Below, one piece after another: positions 1-9,464 of a DNA stretch of 64,000 bases. A model generated the notes under the pieces. The model had not been told where the DNA came from. It saw only the letters and a list, made by a program, of their open reading frames with translations, and did no database searches. A program made the position numbers and the translations under genes. The stretch covers positions 186,001 through 250,000 of the forward strand of contig NZ_CANNFH010000003.1 of the NCBI RefSeq assembly GCF_947503875.1. The letters run 5' to 3'. This stretch comes from an uncultured Polaribacter sp. Lineage in GTDB: Bacteria; Bacteroidota; Bacteroidia; Flavobacteriales; Flavobacteriaceae. Every line of letters begins with the position of its first letter. Position 1 is the first letter of the stretch.

Positions 1-694
1 TATCTACTAATCTAAATCCTTCTCCATGTATATTTAAAATCTCTACGTTTTCATCTAACTTTAAATACTTACGTAATTTGGCAATATAAACATCCATACT
101 TCTAGAAGTAAAGTAGTTGTCATCTCTCCAAATTTTAGTTAATGCCAATTCTCTTGGCATTAAATCGTTTTTATGTATGGCTAGCATACGTAGCAATTTG
201 CTTTCTTTTGGCGATAATTTTGCTGGTTCTCCATCTTCACCAATAGATAAATGACGTAATTTAGAATTGAAGAAAAAGTTTCCAATATGAAACTCAAACT
301 GCTCAGACTCTGCTGTTACATCTGTTTCTTTTCTCTGAAGAATTGCTTTTATTTTGTGTAAAAGTACTTCAGAGTCAAATGGTTTGTTTAAATAATCATC
401 TGCACCAACAGCATAACCTTTTAATACATCCTCTTTTAATGTTTTTGCTGTTAAAAATATAATTGGTATTTCTTTGTTGGTGCTTCTAATGTCTTGTGCT
501 AAAGAAAAACCATCTTTTCTTGGCATCATAACATCTAAAATACATAGATCATAATCGCTGTTTTTAAACATGATTAAGCCTTCTATACCATCTTTTGCGT
601 GTGTTACGTTGTAATCATTTAACGCTAAATAATCTTTTAAGACCGTTCCAAAATTTGGATCGTCTTCTACTAATAAAATCTTTTTACTTCCCAT
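1..694 (-). CDS. OmpR-family response regulator, C-terminus cut by window edge
   Basis: This is a DNA-binding response regulator, 231 codons visible. I translated it directly from the complement. The receiver domain has acidic residues D11/D12 (LLVEDDPN), the phospho-acceptor D54 in CILDVMMPRKDG and a KPF motif near residue 105. A winged-helix output domain of OmpR type follows, and the last visible residues (GEGFRLVD) are the usual end of that domain, so only a few residues are missing. The ATG lies 11 bp after the stop of the sensor kinase upstream, so the two are a cognate pair. Layout and length resemble RprY of Bacteroides. The target genes cannot be told from the sequence. Confidence 0.93.
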   Translation of the reverse strand, partial: MGSKKILLVEDDPNFGTVLKDYLALNDYNVTHAKDGIEGLIMFKNSDYDLCILDVMMPRKDGFSLAQDIRSTNKEIPIIFLTAKTLKEDVLKGYAVGADDYLNKPFDSEVLLHKIKAILQRKETDVTAESEQFEFHIGNFFFNSKLRHLSIGEDGEPAKLSPKESKLLRMLAIHKNDLMPRELALTKIWRDDNYFTSRSMDVYIAKLRKYLKLDENVEILNIHGEGFRLVD

Positions 695-705
695 TGTTAT
701 CTAAT

Positions 706-2277
706 TTAAATTATTGGTAATTTTACTGTGAAAATACTTCCTTCACCCTTCTCACTTTCCACAAATACTGTTCCGTGATGTTTTTCTACAATTTCTTTTA
801 CGTACGCCAAACCTAAACCATGGCCTTTTACATCGTGAATATTGCCTTTTTGTTCTCTATAAAATTTATCAAATACTTGTTTTTGTACTGCTTTACTCAT
901 TCCAATACCATTGTCTTTAATTTTAAACACAAAAAACTTGTTGGTACTTTCTGTATACACTTCTATCTGAGGTGCGTTATTAGAATACTTAATAGCGTTT
1001 TCTAACATGTTTACAATTACATTGGTTAAATGAAATTGGTTTCCAGGCAATTCTGCAACTACCGCTTTAAAATGCACAGTAATACTACCTTCTCTACTTT
1101 GTACTAATAAATTAACGTGAGAAATTGCATCTTCTATAATGTCGTGTAAATCTATAGTTTCCTTACTTAAATCTATTTGATTTTTTTCTAATCTAGAAAT
1201 TCTTAGCACATTTTCTACCTGAGAATGCATACGCTTGTTTTCATCTCTAATCATTTGTATGTAACGTAATACCTTATCACTATCTCCTAAAATTTTAGGA
1301 TTTCTAATAGAATCTATTGCCAAATTAATAGTTGCTATTGGCGTTTTAAACTCATGCGTCATATTATTGATAAAATCTGTTTTAATTTCAGATATTTTTT
1401 TCTGTCTGATCAACTGATAAAGAGAACTAGAAAAAGCGACAATAATTATAAAAATAAAAAATAAAGAAAGTAATAGAATACTAGAGATACCTGATAAAAT
1501 TAACTCATTTTTATTGGGGAATGTTACGTATAAATTATAACCCACACCACCTTGTAAATCTTCATTAAATAAAGGATATTTATAATAATCTTTAGTATTT
1601 ATTGTGTAATAGCCAGATTTTAATTTTGTCGCTAAACCTTCTTTTGTGTAAACACCATATTTAAAATCTAAAAATATATTTCTTTTAGCTAATTCATCTT
1701 TAATTGTATTATTTAGCTCTGTATTACTAATTCTTTGGTGAATTGGCTTTTTGCTATTATAATCTTTAAAAAGTTCTGTAATTTGAATTTCTTCAAAATT
1801 TAAAAAATCTTGCTCAAAAGAATACCTAGTTTCATCTGAGGAAGAAAATAAACCGTCTATACTTGAACTTATTTTTGCTTTAAAATAATCTTTTTTACCG
1901 CTAAAACGCTTAAAAATAATAGAATCGTTATCTAACATTTCTGTAGGTAAATTAAAATTTTCTTCTAAAATAGTAGAGCCATAAGTAAATTTTTGCTGTG
2001 TTGCCGTATCAATTTCCTGTATTAAATACTGTTTAATCTCTGCGCTATCAGGATTACCTTTTGTATTGATAAACTTTCTAACCTTAGTTCTAAAAACAGC
2101 ATTTTCTTTTTGATTTATTCTTTCAGAAGCTGTTGCTAAAGATATTTGAACATCATTTTTAAATTGTTCTTTTTTACTCTCTAACGCATTATTGATCCAA
2201 TACACCTGTACTGCAATAATTCCTATTAAGGAAATGCTCATTAGAACAACAATAATTATAAACATTTTTTTGCGCAT
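706..2277 (-). CDS. Sensor histidine kinase, RprX-like
   Basis: This membrane-bound histidine kinase is the partner of the response regulator just downstream. From the ATG at 2277 (523 residues) it has a first membrane segment at about 5-28, a periplasmic sensor region to about 258, a second membrane segment at about 259-285, and the HisKA domain with phospho-acceptor H308 in NNMTHEFKTP. The ATPase domain has N427 in the N box, DNGIG at 455-459 and GHGLGL at 485-490. An in-frame TTG at 2298 would add seven residues; I prefer the ATG because it puts basic residues directly before the first membrane helix. The periplasmic part has no domain I recognise, so the signal is unknown. Confidence 0.93.
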   Translation of the reverse strand: MRKKMFIIIVVLMSISLIGIIAVQVYWINNALESKKEQFKNDVQISLATASERINQKENAVFRTKVRKFINTKGNPDSAEIKQYLIQEIDTATQQKFTYGSTILEENFNLPTEMLDNDSIIFKRFSGKKDYFKAKISSSIDGLFSSSDETRYSFEQDFLNFEEIQITELFKDYNSKKPIHQRISNTELNNTIKDELAKRNIFLDFKYGVYTKEGLATKLKSGYYTINTKDYYKYPLFNEDLQGGVGYNLYVTFPNKNELILSGISSILLLSLFFIFIIIVAFSSSLYQLIRQKKISEIKTDFINNMTHEFKTPIATINLAIDSIRNPKILGDSDKVLRYIQMIRDENKRMHSQVENVLRISRLEKNQIDLSKETIDLHDIIEDAISHVNLLVQSREGSITVHFKAVVAELPGNQFHLTNVIVNMLENAIKYSNNAPQIEVYTESTNKFFVFKIKDNGIGMSKAVQKQVFDKFYREQKGNIHDVKGHGLGLAYVKEIVEKHHGTVFVESEKGEGSIFTVKLPII

Positions 2278-2385
2278 AATCAAAGTTAATACATTCAATA
2301 ATTCAAAATGAGTTTTTTTAAGTAAATTATTAAACTTAATAAAATTTTAAGTGTTTTTTAACAAAAATGCTAACATTATTAAAAT

Positions 2386-2976
2386 TTAATGTAACTTTTC
2401 TGTTAAAATTTTGCAGATATAATTTACTTGAAATTCTGTTTTTTCCAATAAATTATTGTAAATAATGTAATTAGATTGCAGTAATTTTTTATCTTCTTTG
2501 TATTGATTATTTATGCGAGCAAATACTTGTTCTTTTGTAATGTGATCTCTTTTTATTATACGTTCAACTCGTGTTTTTAAATCTACATGCACGGTTATTA
2601 TAAAATCAAAATCTTGCTGAGAATTGCTTTCAAATAAAATAGCACTTTCATAAACTATAAATGCCTTATCACTATTTTTTAAAACAAACTGTTTAAAATC
2701 TTTTTTTACTGCTGGATGTACAATAGCATTTAAAGCTTTTAATTTTTCTTTATCATTAAAAACAATATTGCCAATATAAGGCCTATTTAAAATACCATCT
2801 TTATATGCTAAATCGCCAAAAAGGGCTGTTATTTTTGTTTGTATAATTTTAGAGGAATGCATTAACTTTTTTGCTTCTGCGTCTGCAATATATATGGCTA
2901 CATTATTACATTTACTAAAATAATTTGCTACTGTTGTTTTGCCACTTCCTATGCCACCTGTTAAACCTACTATCAT
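2386..2976 (-). CDS. coaE: Dephospho-CoA kinase
   Basis: It phosphorylates the 3'-hydroxyl of dephospho-CoA, the last step of coenzyme A synthesis, in the cytoplasm. The 196-residue length is normal. The N-terminal P-loop GGIGSGKT (7-14) and the early IADAEAKKLMH segment are typical of CoaE. The start codon directly follows the stop of the YbbR-like gene (2977), so it is the last gene of the nusB-DUF1573-yajC-ybbR-coaE operon. A 109-bp gap separates it from the two-component genes, which probably have their own promoter. Confidence 0.96.
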   Translation of the reverse strand: MIVGLTGGIGSGKTTVANYFSKCNNVAIYIADAEAKKLMHSSKIIQTKITALFGDLAYKDGILNRPYIGNIVFNDKEKLKALNAIVHPAVKKDFKQFVLKNSDKAFIVYESAILFESNSQQDFDFIITVHVDLKTRVERIIKRDHITKEQVFARINNQYKEDKKLLQSNYIIYNNLLEKTEFQVNYICKILTEKLH

Positions 2977-3975
2977 CTATTTTTCTATTAAAAAATCTAT
3001 TTTGTTAGGCGCTATTTTGTAACTTTTTATTAAATCTGATTTATTTAAAAGCTTAGGTACAAGATAATTTAGATTGTTTTTTTCTGCAACAGCATAATCA
3101 CAAACAATTTCAAATGAGTTTTTATTTATTTTATTAAAGTTTTTTAAGCTGATTATAAAAGAAACTGTACAATTTTTAGTTAATGTACTTACAGAAACTC
3201 CGTCTGGAATATTTATAATTTTATAAGGTACCTCAAACGTACCTTCTGTAAAGTTTTCTACTTTACCCTTAATAGTAACTGTTTGGCTACTAAACTTTAA
3301 ATTGGTTACGTTTTTAGGTTTAATAATGGATACTTTGTTTTCAAAATCACTTTTAACGTCATCTAAACTTAATGGTTGTAAAGTAACCGTTTGTAAAGAG
3401 TTTATATAATTTTCTGGCCCAAAAACTAAAATACTATCTGGTACTAATGTTATGGGTTTTACAAAATCATAACCTAAATGAAAGTTGACCTTTAAATCTG
3501 GTTTTACTGGCACTTTTTTAGTTACTAAACTGCCTAATTCTAAAAAGAAAGTGTCTTTTACTATTTCTTTTAAATCTAAACCAGTTGGTAATTGTTTTTG
3601 CAAACTACCTTGCTGGTTTTTTGTTAATATGTAATGAGTTGTTCCGTTTTTTTTATTGGCAGCACCTGCATTTATATTTATGGTTTTAGAATTAATTCTA
3701 GTTTTTAAAATTTTAAAACCACTTGCTTTTACTATTAATTCTAAATTATTTTTAGCTTGAGATTGCAGTACTTTATTATTAGAAATACCTTGGTAATTTA
3801 AAGGGAAGTTTACATTAACCACATATTCTTTAGATAATGTAATTAACAACCAGATTACAACAGATGTTATTAAAAAACCAATAAAAGTTTTTGATATTTT
3901 ATTTTTAGGCTTCAAATTGAGTTTATTTACTATGCAATCTACATAAAAGCGATTAAACAAAAAAGTGAGCAACAT
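2977..3975 (-). CDS. YbbR-like domain protein
   Basis: A 332-residue envelope protein. A single N-terminal membrane anchor (about residues 31-50, FIGFLITSVVIWLLITLS) is followed by an extracytoplasmic region rich in beta-strand with YbbR-type repeats. In Firmicutes such proteins (CdaR) regulate the diadenylate cyclase CdaA. No cyclase gene lies here, so that role is not implied. In Flavobacteriia this gene regularly sits directly upstream of coaE, as it does here with no spacer. The function in this group is unknown. Confidence 0.85.
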   Translation of the reverse strand: MLLTFLFNRFYVDCIVNKLNLKPKNKISKTFIGFLITSVVIWLLITLSKEYVVNVNFPLNYQGISNNKVLQSQAKNNLELIVKASGFKILKTRINSKTININAGAANKKNGTTHYILTKNQQGSLQKQLPTGLDLKEIVKDTFFLELGSLVTKKVPVKPDLKVNFHLGYDFVKPITLVPDSILVFGPENYINSLQTVTLQPLSLDDVKSDFENKVSIIKPKNVTNLKFSSQTVTIKGKVENFTEGTFEVPYKIINIPDGVSVSTLTKNCTVSFIISLKNFNKINKNSFEIVCDYAVAEKNNLNYLVPKLLNKSDLIKSYKIAPNKIDFLIEK

Positions 3976-4017
3976 CTAAAAAGATATTACTCACTTAAAT
4001 ATTGTAAGCTTATTAAT

Positions 4018-4335
4018 TTATTTTTTAGCAGGTGCTAAATACTTTTTACTTAACTCCATAGAAATTGCAGAACGCTCAAACTTAATTCTACCTGCTCCTG
4101 TTTCTATTGTAATTGTATTATCTGTAGTATTAACTTCTGTAATTTTACCATGTATACCACTAGAAGTTACTATTTTAGAACCTGTTTTAATTTCTGCCTG
4201 AAAAGCTTTTTCCTTTTTCTGACGCGTCATTTGTGGTCTTATCATAAAAAAGTATAAAACCAAAATCATAGCTGCAAAAGGCAACATGCTCATTAAACTA
4301 CTAGAATCTGCTTGTAAAAAAATTGTATAGAACAT
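4018..4335 (-). CDS. yajC: Sec translocon accessory subunit YajC
   Basis: A small membrane protein of the SecDF-YajC complex that assists protein export. It has 105 residues, with one membrane segment at about 15-32 (MLPFAAMILVLYFFMIRPQ). The RPQ-x-K-x-x-K segment after it and the beta-rich cytoplasmic part (GSKIVTSSGIHGKI) are the YajC hallmarks. It starts 5 bp after the stop of the DUF1573 lipoprotein gene and belongs to the nusB operon. Confidence 0.96.
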   Translation of the reverse strand: MFYTIFLQADSSSLMSMLPFAAMILVLYFFMIRPQMTRQKKEKAFQAEIKTGSKIVTSSGIHGKITEVNTTDNTITIETGAGRIKFERSAISMELSKKYLAPAKK

Positions 4336-4340
4336 CTAAA

Positions 4341-4805
4341 TTATTTCGCTTTTGGAGTTACCATTCCTTTAAGAGTTAAAATTTCTCTACCAGATTGTGT
4401 GTTTGTAACCAATGTTATATTTTTTTGTTGTTTGTTTCTTTTACCATTGGTATTAAACTTTACCTCTATGTCTTTAGTTTCTCCTGGTTTAATTGGTGCT
4501 TTTGGCCAAACAGGCACTGTACAACCACAAGTAACTTGTGCATCTGTAATTACTAAATCTGTTTTACCAGAATTGGTAATTTTAAAGGTAGTTTCAACAA
4601 TTTCTCCTTCTGTAACTGTACCAAAATCATATTCTCTTTTTTCTACAGATAAAGAAGCCACACCTTTTTTAATTTCTGCATCTCTAGACTTTGCAGACTC
4701 TAAATTTGTCTGGTTAATTTTTTTTGCTGCATTTCCTGTATCTCCACAAGAAACCATAAACGTTGTTGCTACTAAAAAAGCAAGTGCTATTGTAATTTTT
4801 CTCAT
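4341..4805 (-). CDS. DUF1573 lipoprotein
   Basis: A 154-residue lipoprotein. The signal peptide ends in a lipobox with Cys20 (TTFMVSCGD). The mature part carries a DUF1573 immunoglobulin-like domain (about 53-150) with the characteristic VTCGCTVPVWPKAPIKPGE segment. Bacteroidetes carry many such proteins and their exact role is not known; an envelope location follows from the lipobox. It lies between nusB and yajC. A paralogue without a lipobox is found at 48583. Confidence 0.88.
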   Translation of the reverse strand: MRKITIALAFLVATTFMVSCGDTGNAAKKINQTNLESAKSRDAEIKKGVASLSVEKREYDFGTVTEGEIVETTFKITNSGKTDLVITDAQVTCGCTVPVWPKAPIKPGETKDIEVKFNTNGKRNKQQKNITLVTNTQSGREILTLKGMVTPKAK

Positions 4806-4858
4806 TTTTAATATATTTTAGTGGTAAAAATAATAAATATTTTTATTTAAAAAGAATT

Positions 4859-5797
4859 TTAAAGTAATCCTCTACCTATTTTAACAATTCTTTTATTGGC
4901 TATAAATTCTTTAGATATTTTATCTAAAACACCATTTATAAAGTAACTACTCTTTTTTGTAGAATAGTCTTTAGCTATTTCTATAAACTCATTTATAGTA
5001 ACTCTTGTAGGTATAGATGGAAAATTAATAAATTCTGTTATTGCCATTTTAATCAAAATCATGTCAATATCTGCAATTCTATCTGTTTCCCAATTTGGCG
5101 TTTTGTCTTCTATATCTTGTTCGTATTCTGCTTGTTTTAACACTGTTTTTCTAAACAAATTAGATACAAAATCTTCGTCATCTTTATCTTTATACAAAGC
5201 GCCAACAACAAAAATTTTGTTTTCTTTAAACTTACTTAAAGATTTAGTAATCCAGGTATTTACAAAAGGAATATCATCTACCCAAGAAATTAAAGTGTCT
5301 TCATAATAGTCTGCCAGCTTTTCATTTGGTGCAATAATTTCCTTAAAAAAATCGATTACAAAGTTCTTGTCTTTCTTAAAATTATCTTCTTTTGCCAATA
5401 AGTATTTGGCATACAAATCGCTCTTTTGCAATTCATCAAAAATAATTTTTACATACTCGTCATTTTCTTGCCAATTATCTAATTTATTCAATTCTACATA
5501 ACCTTCTACACTTACACTTTCTGCAATTGCGTTAATTACACGGTTATTAACAAACTTGGTATTAGGAGCTAAATCTTCTTTTGTGGCAAGAATTTTATTT
5601 TTAGAAAGCGCCATTTTTTTTGCTGCTAACTTTTGTACTTCAACCAATAATAAAAGATTTAAAACATATAAATCTAACATTTTTAAAATACTATGCTTCA
5701 AAAACTTTTCTTCTCTAATTAAATCATCATTATGCGATTGAGACATGGCATAAATAGACTGCATTACTTTAACTCTTATATGTCTTCTATTAATCAT
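4859..5797 (-). CDS. nusB: Transcription antitermination factor NusB, long Bacteroidetes form
   Basis: An RNA-binding factor of the rRNA antitermination complex. It has 312 residues, about twice the E. coli length, as usual in Bacteroidetes: the N-terminal part starts with the NusB-like segment RRHIRVKVMQSIYAM, and the classical helical NusB domain occupies about residues 170-300 (ISWVDD...FVSNLFRKTV...DMILIKMAITEFINFPSIPTRVTINEFIEIAK). It is the first gene of the operon reading towards coaE. An upstream TATTTTTG on the minus strand (5868-5875) could be its -7 box. Confidence 0.94.
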   Translation of the reverse strand: MINRRHIRVKVMQSIYAMSQSHNDDLIREEKFLKHSILKMLDLYVLNLLLLVEVQKLAAKKMALSKNKILATKEDLAPNTKFVNNRVINAIAESVSVEGYVELNKLDNWQENDEYVKIIFDELQKSDLYAKYLLAKEDNFKKDKNFVIDFFKEIIAPNEKLADYYEDTLISWVDDIPFVNTWITKSLSKFKENKIFVVGALYKDKDDEDFVSNLFRKTVLKQAEYEQDIEDKTPNWETDRIADIDMILIKMAITEFINFPSIPTRVTINEFIEIAKDYSTKKSSYFINGVLDKISKEFIANKRIVKIGRGLL

Positions 5798-6003
5798 TTT
5801 TAAAGAACTTTTGTTTTTTTAGTTGGCTTTTTTAATACTATAAACTTTCGCCACAAAAATACTATTTATTTGTTTCTAAAGAGATAGTATTTTTAATTCT
5901 TTTTTTCATTTTTTTAACCTTTCTACAAACTGCAATTCTAACTTTTTGTTTTTAATGATGTATCTTCGTCAACTCTAAAAATATACCTATAAAATAATTT
6001 TTT

Positions 6004-7758
6004 TTGAAAGCTCTAAAATACATCAACAAATATTTTATAAAGTACAAGTGGCGCATTTTAATTGGGCTTTTAATTACTATTTTATCTAAACTACTTGCAC
6101 TTAAGGTGCCCCAAGTTGTTGGCGATTCTTTAAATGTTGTTGAAGACTATACAGAAGGAAAAATTACCGATTTAAAAGTTATAGAACATGAGTTACTTAT
6201 AAATGTATTATTAATAATTGGTGTAGCAATTTTAGCTGGTTTTTTCACTTTTTTAATGCGCCAAACCATTATTGTTACTTCTAGATTAATAGAATTTGAT
6301 TTAAAAAACGAAATCTATCAACAATACCAACAACTATCTCTTAATTTTTATAAAAAAAATAGAACTGGAGATTTAATGAATAGAATTTCTGAAGATGTAT
6401 CTAAAGTTAGAATGTATGTTGGCCCTGCAGTAATGTACACTATGAATATGCTGGTTTTAATAGCAGTTGGTTTTACACAAATGATAAATATAGATGTAAA
6501 ACTAACAATGTATACGCTTTTACCCTTTCCTGTTTTATCGCTTTCTATTTTTCTACTAAGTAAAGTAATTCATAAAAGAAGTAGCATTGTACAAGAATAT
6601 TTATCAAAATTAACCACTTTTAATCAGGAGTTTTTCTCTGGTATCAGTGTGGTAAAATCTTACGGAATTGAAAAATCAATAATCAAAGATTTTGATGAAA
6701 TATCTAACTTGAGCAAAGAGAAAAATATTAATTTACATAAGGCTAACGCGTTGTTCTTTCCTGTAATGATTCTTTTAATTGGTATTAGTAATTTAATAGT
6801 AATTTATGTGGGTGGCAAACGCTATATAAATGATGAAATACAAATTGGAACCATTATAGAGTTTATGCTGTATGTTAATATTTTAACGTGGCCAGTTGCC
6901 GTTATTGGTTGGGTAACTTCTATGATACAACAAGCAGAAGCATCTCAAGTAAGAATTAACGAGTTTTTAAATGAAAAGCCAGAAATAACAAGTAACTCTA
7001 ATAAACCTATAACTTTAAAAGGTAAAGTAACCTTTAAAAATGTAACGTTTACTTATGATGATACCAATATTACCGCTTTAAAAAACATTTCATTTACGGC
7101 AAATAGCGGAGAAACCATAGCTATTTTGGGCAAAACTGGCTCTGGAAAGTCTACCATTATAGAATTAGTTGCGCGTTTATATGACACCCAAAAAGGTACT
7201 ATTTATATAGATGACGAGCCAATAGAGAAAGCGAATTTAGATGCCATTAGAAACCAAATTGGTTTTGTACCTCAAGATCCTTTTTTATTCTCAGAAAGTA
7301 TTAGCAACAATATTAAATTTGGCAAAGAAGACGCTACAGAAGCAGAAATTATAAAAGCGGCTAAAGATGCTGTTGTACACGATAATATCATAGATTTCCC
7401 TAAAGGATATGATACTATTTTGGGAGAACGTGGTGTAACACTTTCTGGAGGACAAAAACAGCGAGTTTCTATTGCTAGAGCTATAATTAAAAAACCTAAA
7501 ATTTTAATTTTCGATGACTGTTTGTCTGCTGTTGATACAGAAACAGAAGAACAAATTTTAGCCAATTTAAAGCAAGTTTCTAAAAATAAAACCACTTTTA
7601 TTATAAGTCACAGAGTTTCTTCTGCAAAAAATGCAGATAAAATTATAGTTTTAGAAAACGGCAAAATCTCACAGGAAGGCACTCATAATCAGCTAGTAAC
7701 AGAAAATGGCTATTATAAAGATTTATACAATCAGCAGCTTTTAGAAAAAGAAAATTAA
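6004..7758 (+). CDS. ABC exporter, fused permease and ATPase
   Basis: A half-transporter of the multidrug/lipid exporter type (MdlA/MdlB-like), 584 residues. Residues 1-320 form the six-helix permease. The ATPase has Walker A GKTGSGKST (376-384), signature LSGGQ (480-484), Walker B ending at D504 and switch His536. The residue after the Walker B Asp is D505 rather than Glu, as in the degenerate site of heterodimeric exporters, but no partner half is encoded nearby. The start is TTG; no ATG fits the N-terminus. It is divergent from nusB. The substrate is not predictable. Confidence 0.9.
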   Translation: MKALKYINKYFIKYKWRILIGLLITILSKLLALKVPQVVGDSLNVVEDYTEGKITDLKVIEHELLINVLLIIGVAILAGFFTFLMRQTIIVTSRLIEFDLKNEIYQQYQQLSLNFYKKNRTGDLMNRISEDVSKVRMYVGPAVMYTMNMLVLIAVGFTQMINIDVKLTMYTLLPFPVLSLSIFLLSKVIHKRSSIVQEYLSKLTTFNQEFFSGISVVKSYGIEKSIIKDFDEISNLSKEKNINLHKANALFFPVMILLIGISNLIVIYVGGKRYINDEIQIGTIIEFMLYVNILTWPVAVIGWVTSMIQQAEASQVRINEFLNEKPEITSNSNKPITLKGKVTFKNVTFTYDDTNITALKNISFTANSGETIAILGKTGSGKSTIIELVARLYDTQKGTIYIDDEPIEKANLDAIRNQIGFVPQDPFLFSESISNNIKFGKEDATEAEIIKAAKDAVVHDNIIDFPKGYDTILGERGVTLSGGQKQRVSIARAIIKKPKILIFDDCLSAVDTETEEQILANLKQVSKNKTTFIISHRVSSAKNADKIIVLENGKISQEGTHNQLVTENGYYKDLYNQQLLEKEN

Positions 7759-7767
7759 CCTTTAACA

Positions 7768-7796
7768 TTGCCAAGTAAATTATTTTATTAGATTTG
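7768..7796 (+). promoter_or_regulatory. Promoter of the DUF3276 gene
   Basis: TTG at 7768-7770 and TAGATTTG at 7789-7796 with 18 bp between match the Bacteroidetes sigma-ABfr pattern (-33 TTTG, -7 TAnnTTTG). The gene starts 34 bp downstream. Confidence 0.65.
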
Positions 7797-7830
7797 TTAC
7801 ACAATTTTTTTAATTTTATTTATAAATAAC

Positions 7831-8220
7831 ATGGCAGAGAGAGTTGAACAAGAAGAAATTTTTTCACAGGTATTAAGAGCTGGTAGAAGAACCTATTTTT
7901 TTGATGTAAGAGCAACAAAAGCAGACGATTACTATTTAACAGTTACAGAAAGTAAAAAATTTACGCATGATGATGGTACTTTTCACTATCAAAAGCATAA
8001 AATATACTTATATAAAGAAGATTTTTCTGATTTTCATGAAATGCTTAAGAAAGCTACAGATTACATAATTACTGAAAAAGGAGATGAAGTAATTAGCGAA
8101 AGACATCAAAAAGATTTTAAGAAAGAAGAAGTAAAACCAATTACGGAAGATGCTAAAACTACTAGTGAAGCTCCAAAATCTGCAGATAGTTTTACAGATG
8201 TTTCTTTTGATGATATTTAA
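7831..8220 (+). CDS. PUR-alpha-like nucleic acid binding protein (DUF3276)
   Basis: A small cytoplasmic protein, 129 residues. Residues 1-90 fit the DUF3276/PUR repeat (RAGRRTYFFDVR...YYLTVTESKK...KHKIYLYKEDFSDF), a fold that binds single-stranded nucleic acid in PUR-alpha and in the Borrelia regulator BpuR. The C-terminal 35 residues are charged and low complexity. It has its own promoter and ends in a strong terminator, so it is monocistronic. The nucleic acid target here is unknown. Confidence 0.88.
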   Translation: MAERVEQEEIFSQVLRAGRRTYFFDVRATKADDYYLTVTESKKFTHDDGTFHYQKHKIYLYKEDFSDFHEMLKKATDYIITEKGDEVISERHQKDFKKEEVKPITEDAKTTSEAPKSADSFTDVSFDDI

Positions 8221-8294
8221 GCACAAGATACAATTTATGTAACCCAAAGGTTATACTATAATTTTAATTCAAATTCAATTTTACACTTTACTAG

Positions 8295-8328
8295 AAAAGC
8301 CATAAATATAACATTTATGGCTTTTTTT
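8295..8328. terminator. Bidirectional terminator between DUF3276 gene and menF
   Basis: A perfect 13-bp stem (8295-8307 with 8313-8325) with a 5-nt loop, followed by a T run. The left arm starts with A4, so it can also serve the convergent menF operon on the minus strand. Confidence 0.85.
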
Positions 8329-8385
8329 ATTTAAAATAGATTTTCTAAGGATTATAATTTGTTAAGAACAACTTTTACGAACAAC

Positions 8386-9456
8386 TTACAAAACTCGTTT
8401 CATTGTTAAAGCTTTAGACACTGTCTCTTCCCACTCTTTCTTAGCAACACTATCTTTTGTAATGCCACCACCAACAAATAAAAATGCTTGCTTATTTTGT
8501 ACGTGCATACATCTTAAATTTACAAAAAGCTGACTACTTTTAGCCAAACTATCTGACTTTTTTAAATTTAGTTCCCCTAAAAAACCAGTATAAAACGTGC
8601 GTTGGTAACTTTCATTATTTACAATAAAATCTCTTGCCAAATCTCTTGGTAGACCACAAACTGCTGGTGTTGGGTGTAAAGCTCTTATTAAAACTTCTAA
8701 GTTTGCATTTTCATTTAAAACACCTGTAACTTTTGTTTTTAAATGCAACAAATCTCCTGCTCTAACCGTCTCTGTTTTATCTATACTTAAGTTTTTTGCT
8801 ATATCTTTTAATTGACTACCTATAAAATCTGTAACCAATTGTTGCTCTTCTAGTTCTTTAGATTTCCACACCGTTTTATTAGCAGCTGTATTAGGTTTGT
8901 ATACCTGTGTACCTGCTAAAGACATTGTTTTAAAACTATTTTCTTCAGTAAATAATAAAGTTTCTGGAGTTGCACCAAACCATAATCCTATTTTAGGATG
9001 ATACCATACATACACAAAAGCATTTGCGTAAGAAACCAATAAATTTTTATAAATTTCTAAAATATCAAAATGAGATAATTGAATAATTTCTTCTCTAGAT
9101 ATTACTACTTTTTGTAGCGGCGTATTTTTAATTTGAGCAATTGCTTTTTCAACAATTGCTATATGTTTTTCTTTATTGTTGTTTATAGATGTATGTGTTT
9201 TTTTGGCAACCTTTTCGTTTTCTAGTTTTAAAACTTCAGAAATACATAATGCATTTTCAACAGGAAACAATATTGCTTTTTGTTTGCTGCTAAAAGGTGC
9301 AAAAACAAAACCTTCTTCATTAAAATTACCAGTATATGTTAAGACATCATCTTGCATAAAAATACCATAAACCTCTTTTTTGTTAGGCTTTCTGTAGACT
9401 ACAAAAGGAAGGCTATTTTGGTAATGTTGCGCTATTTTTTTAAGTAAACTATTCAA
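8386..9456 (-). CDS. menF: Isochorismate synthase
   Basis: It converts chorismate to isochorismate, the entry step of menaquinone synthesis. It has 356 residues with the chorismate-binding fold. Visible landmarks are the central KVVISREE, WFGATPETLL, the MSLAGT segment, the HPTPAVCGLPRDLA catalytic region and the C-terminal FVGGGITKDSVAKKEWEE. The start codon is TTG. It lies 8 bp after a hotdog thioesterase gene, which fits a menaquinone operon. EntC-type siderophore use is less likely because no siderophore genes are nearby. Confidence 0.92.
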   Translation of the reverse strand: MNSLLKKIAQHYQNSLPFVVYRKPNKKEVYGIFMQDDVLTYTGNFNEEGFVFAPFSSKQKAILFPVENALCISEVLKLENEKVAKKTHTSINNNKEKHIAIVEKAIAQIKNTPLQKVVISREEIIQLSHFDILEIYKNLLVSYANAFVYVWYHPKIGLWFGATPETLLFTEENSFKTMSLAGTQVYKPNTAANKTVWKSKELEEQQLVTDFIGSQLKDIAKNLSIDKTETVRAGDLLHLKTKVTGVLNENANLEVLIRALHPTPAVCGLPRDLARDFIVNNESYQRTFYTGFLGELNLKKSDSLAKSSQLFVNLRCMHVQNKQAFLFVGGGITKDSVAKKEWEETVSKALTMKRVL

Positions 9457-9464
9457 TATAAAAC

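Noticed and set aside
820..1005. Short plus-strand frame within the sensor kinase gene
   Set aside because: Antisense frame inside the conserved kinase domain, with no start context or homologous look. The same applies to many other frames opposite real genes (for example 4399-4821, 24629-25105, 18984-19463 and 31902-32237).
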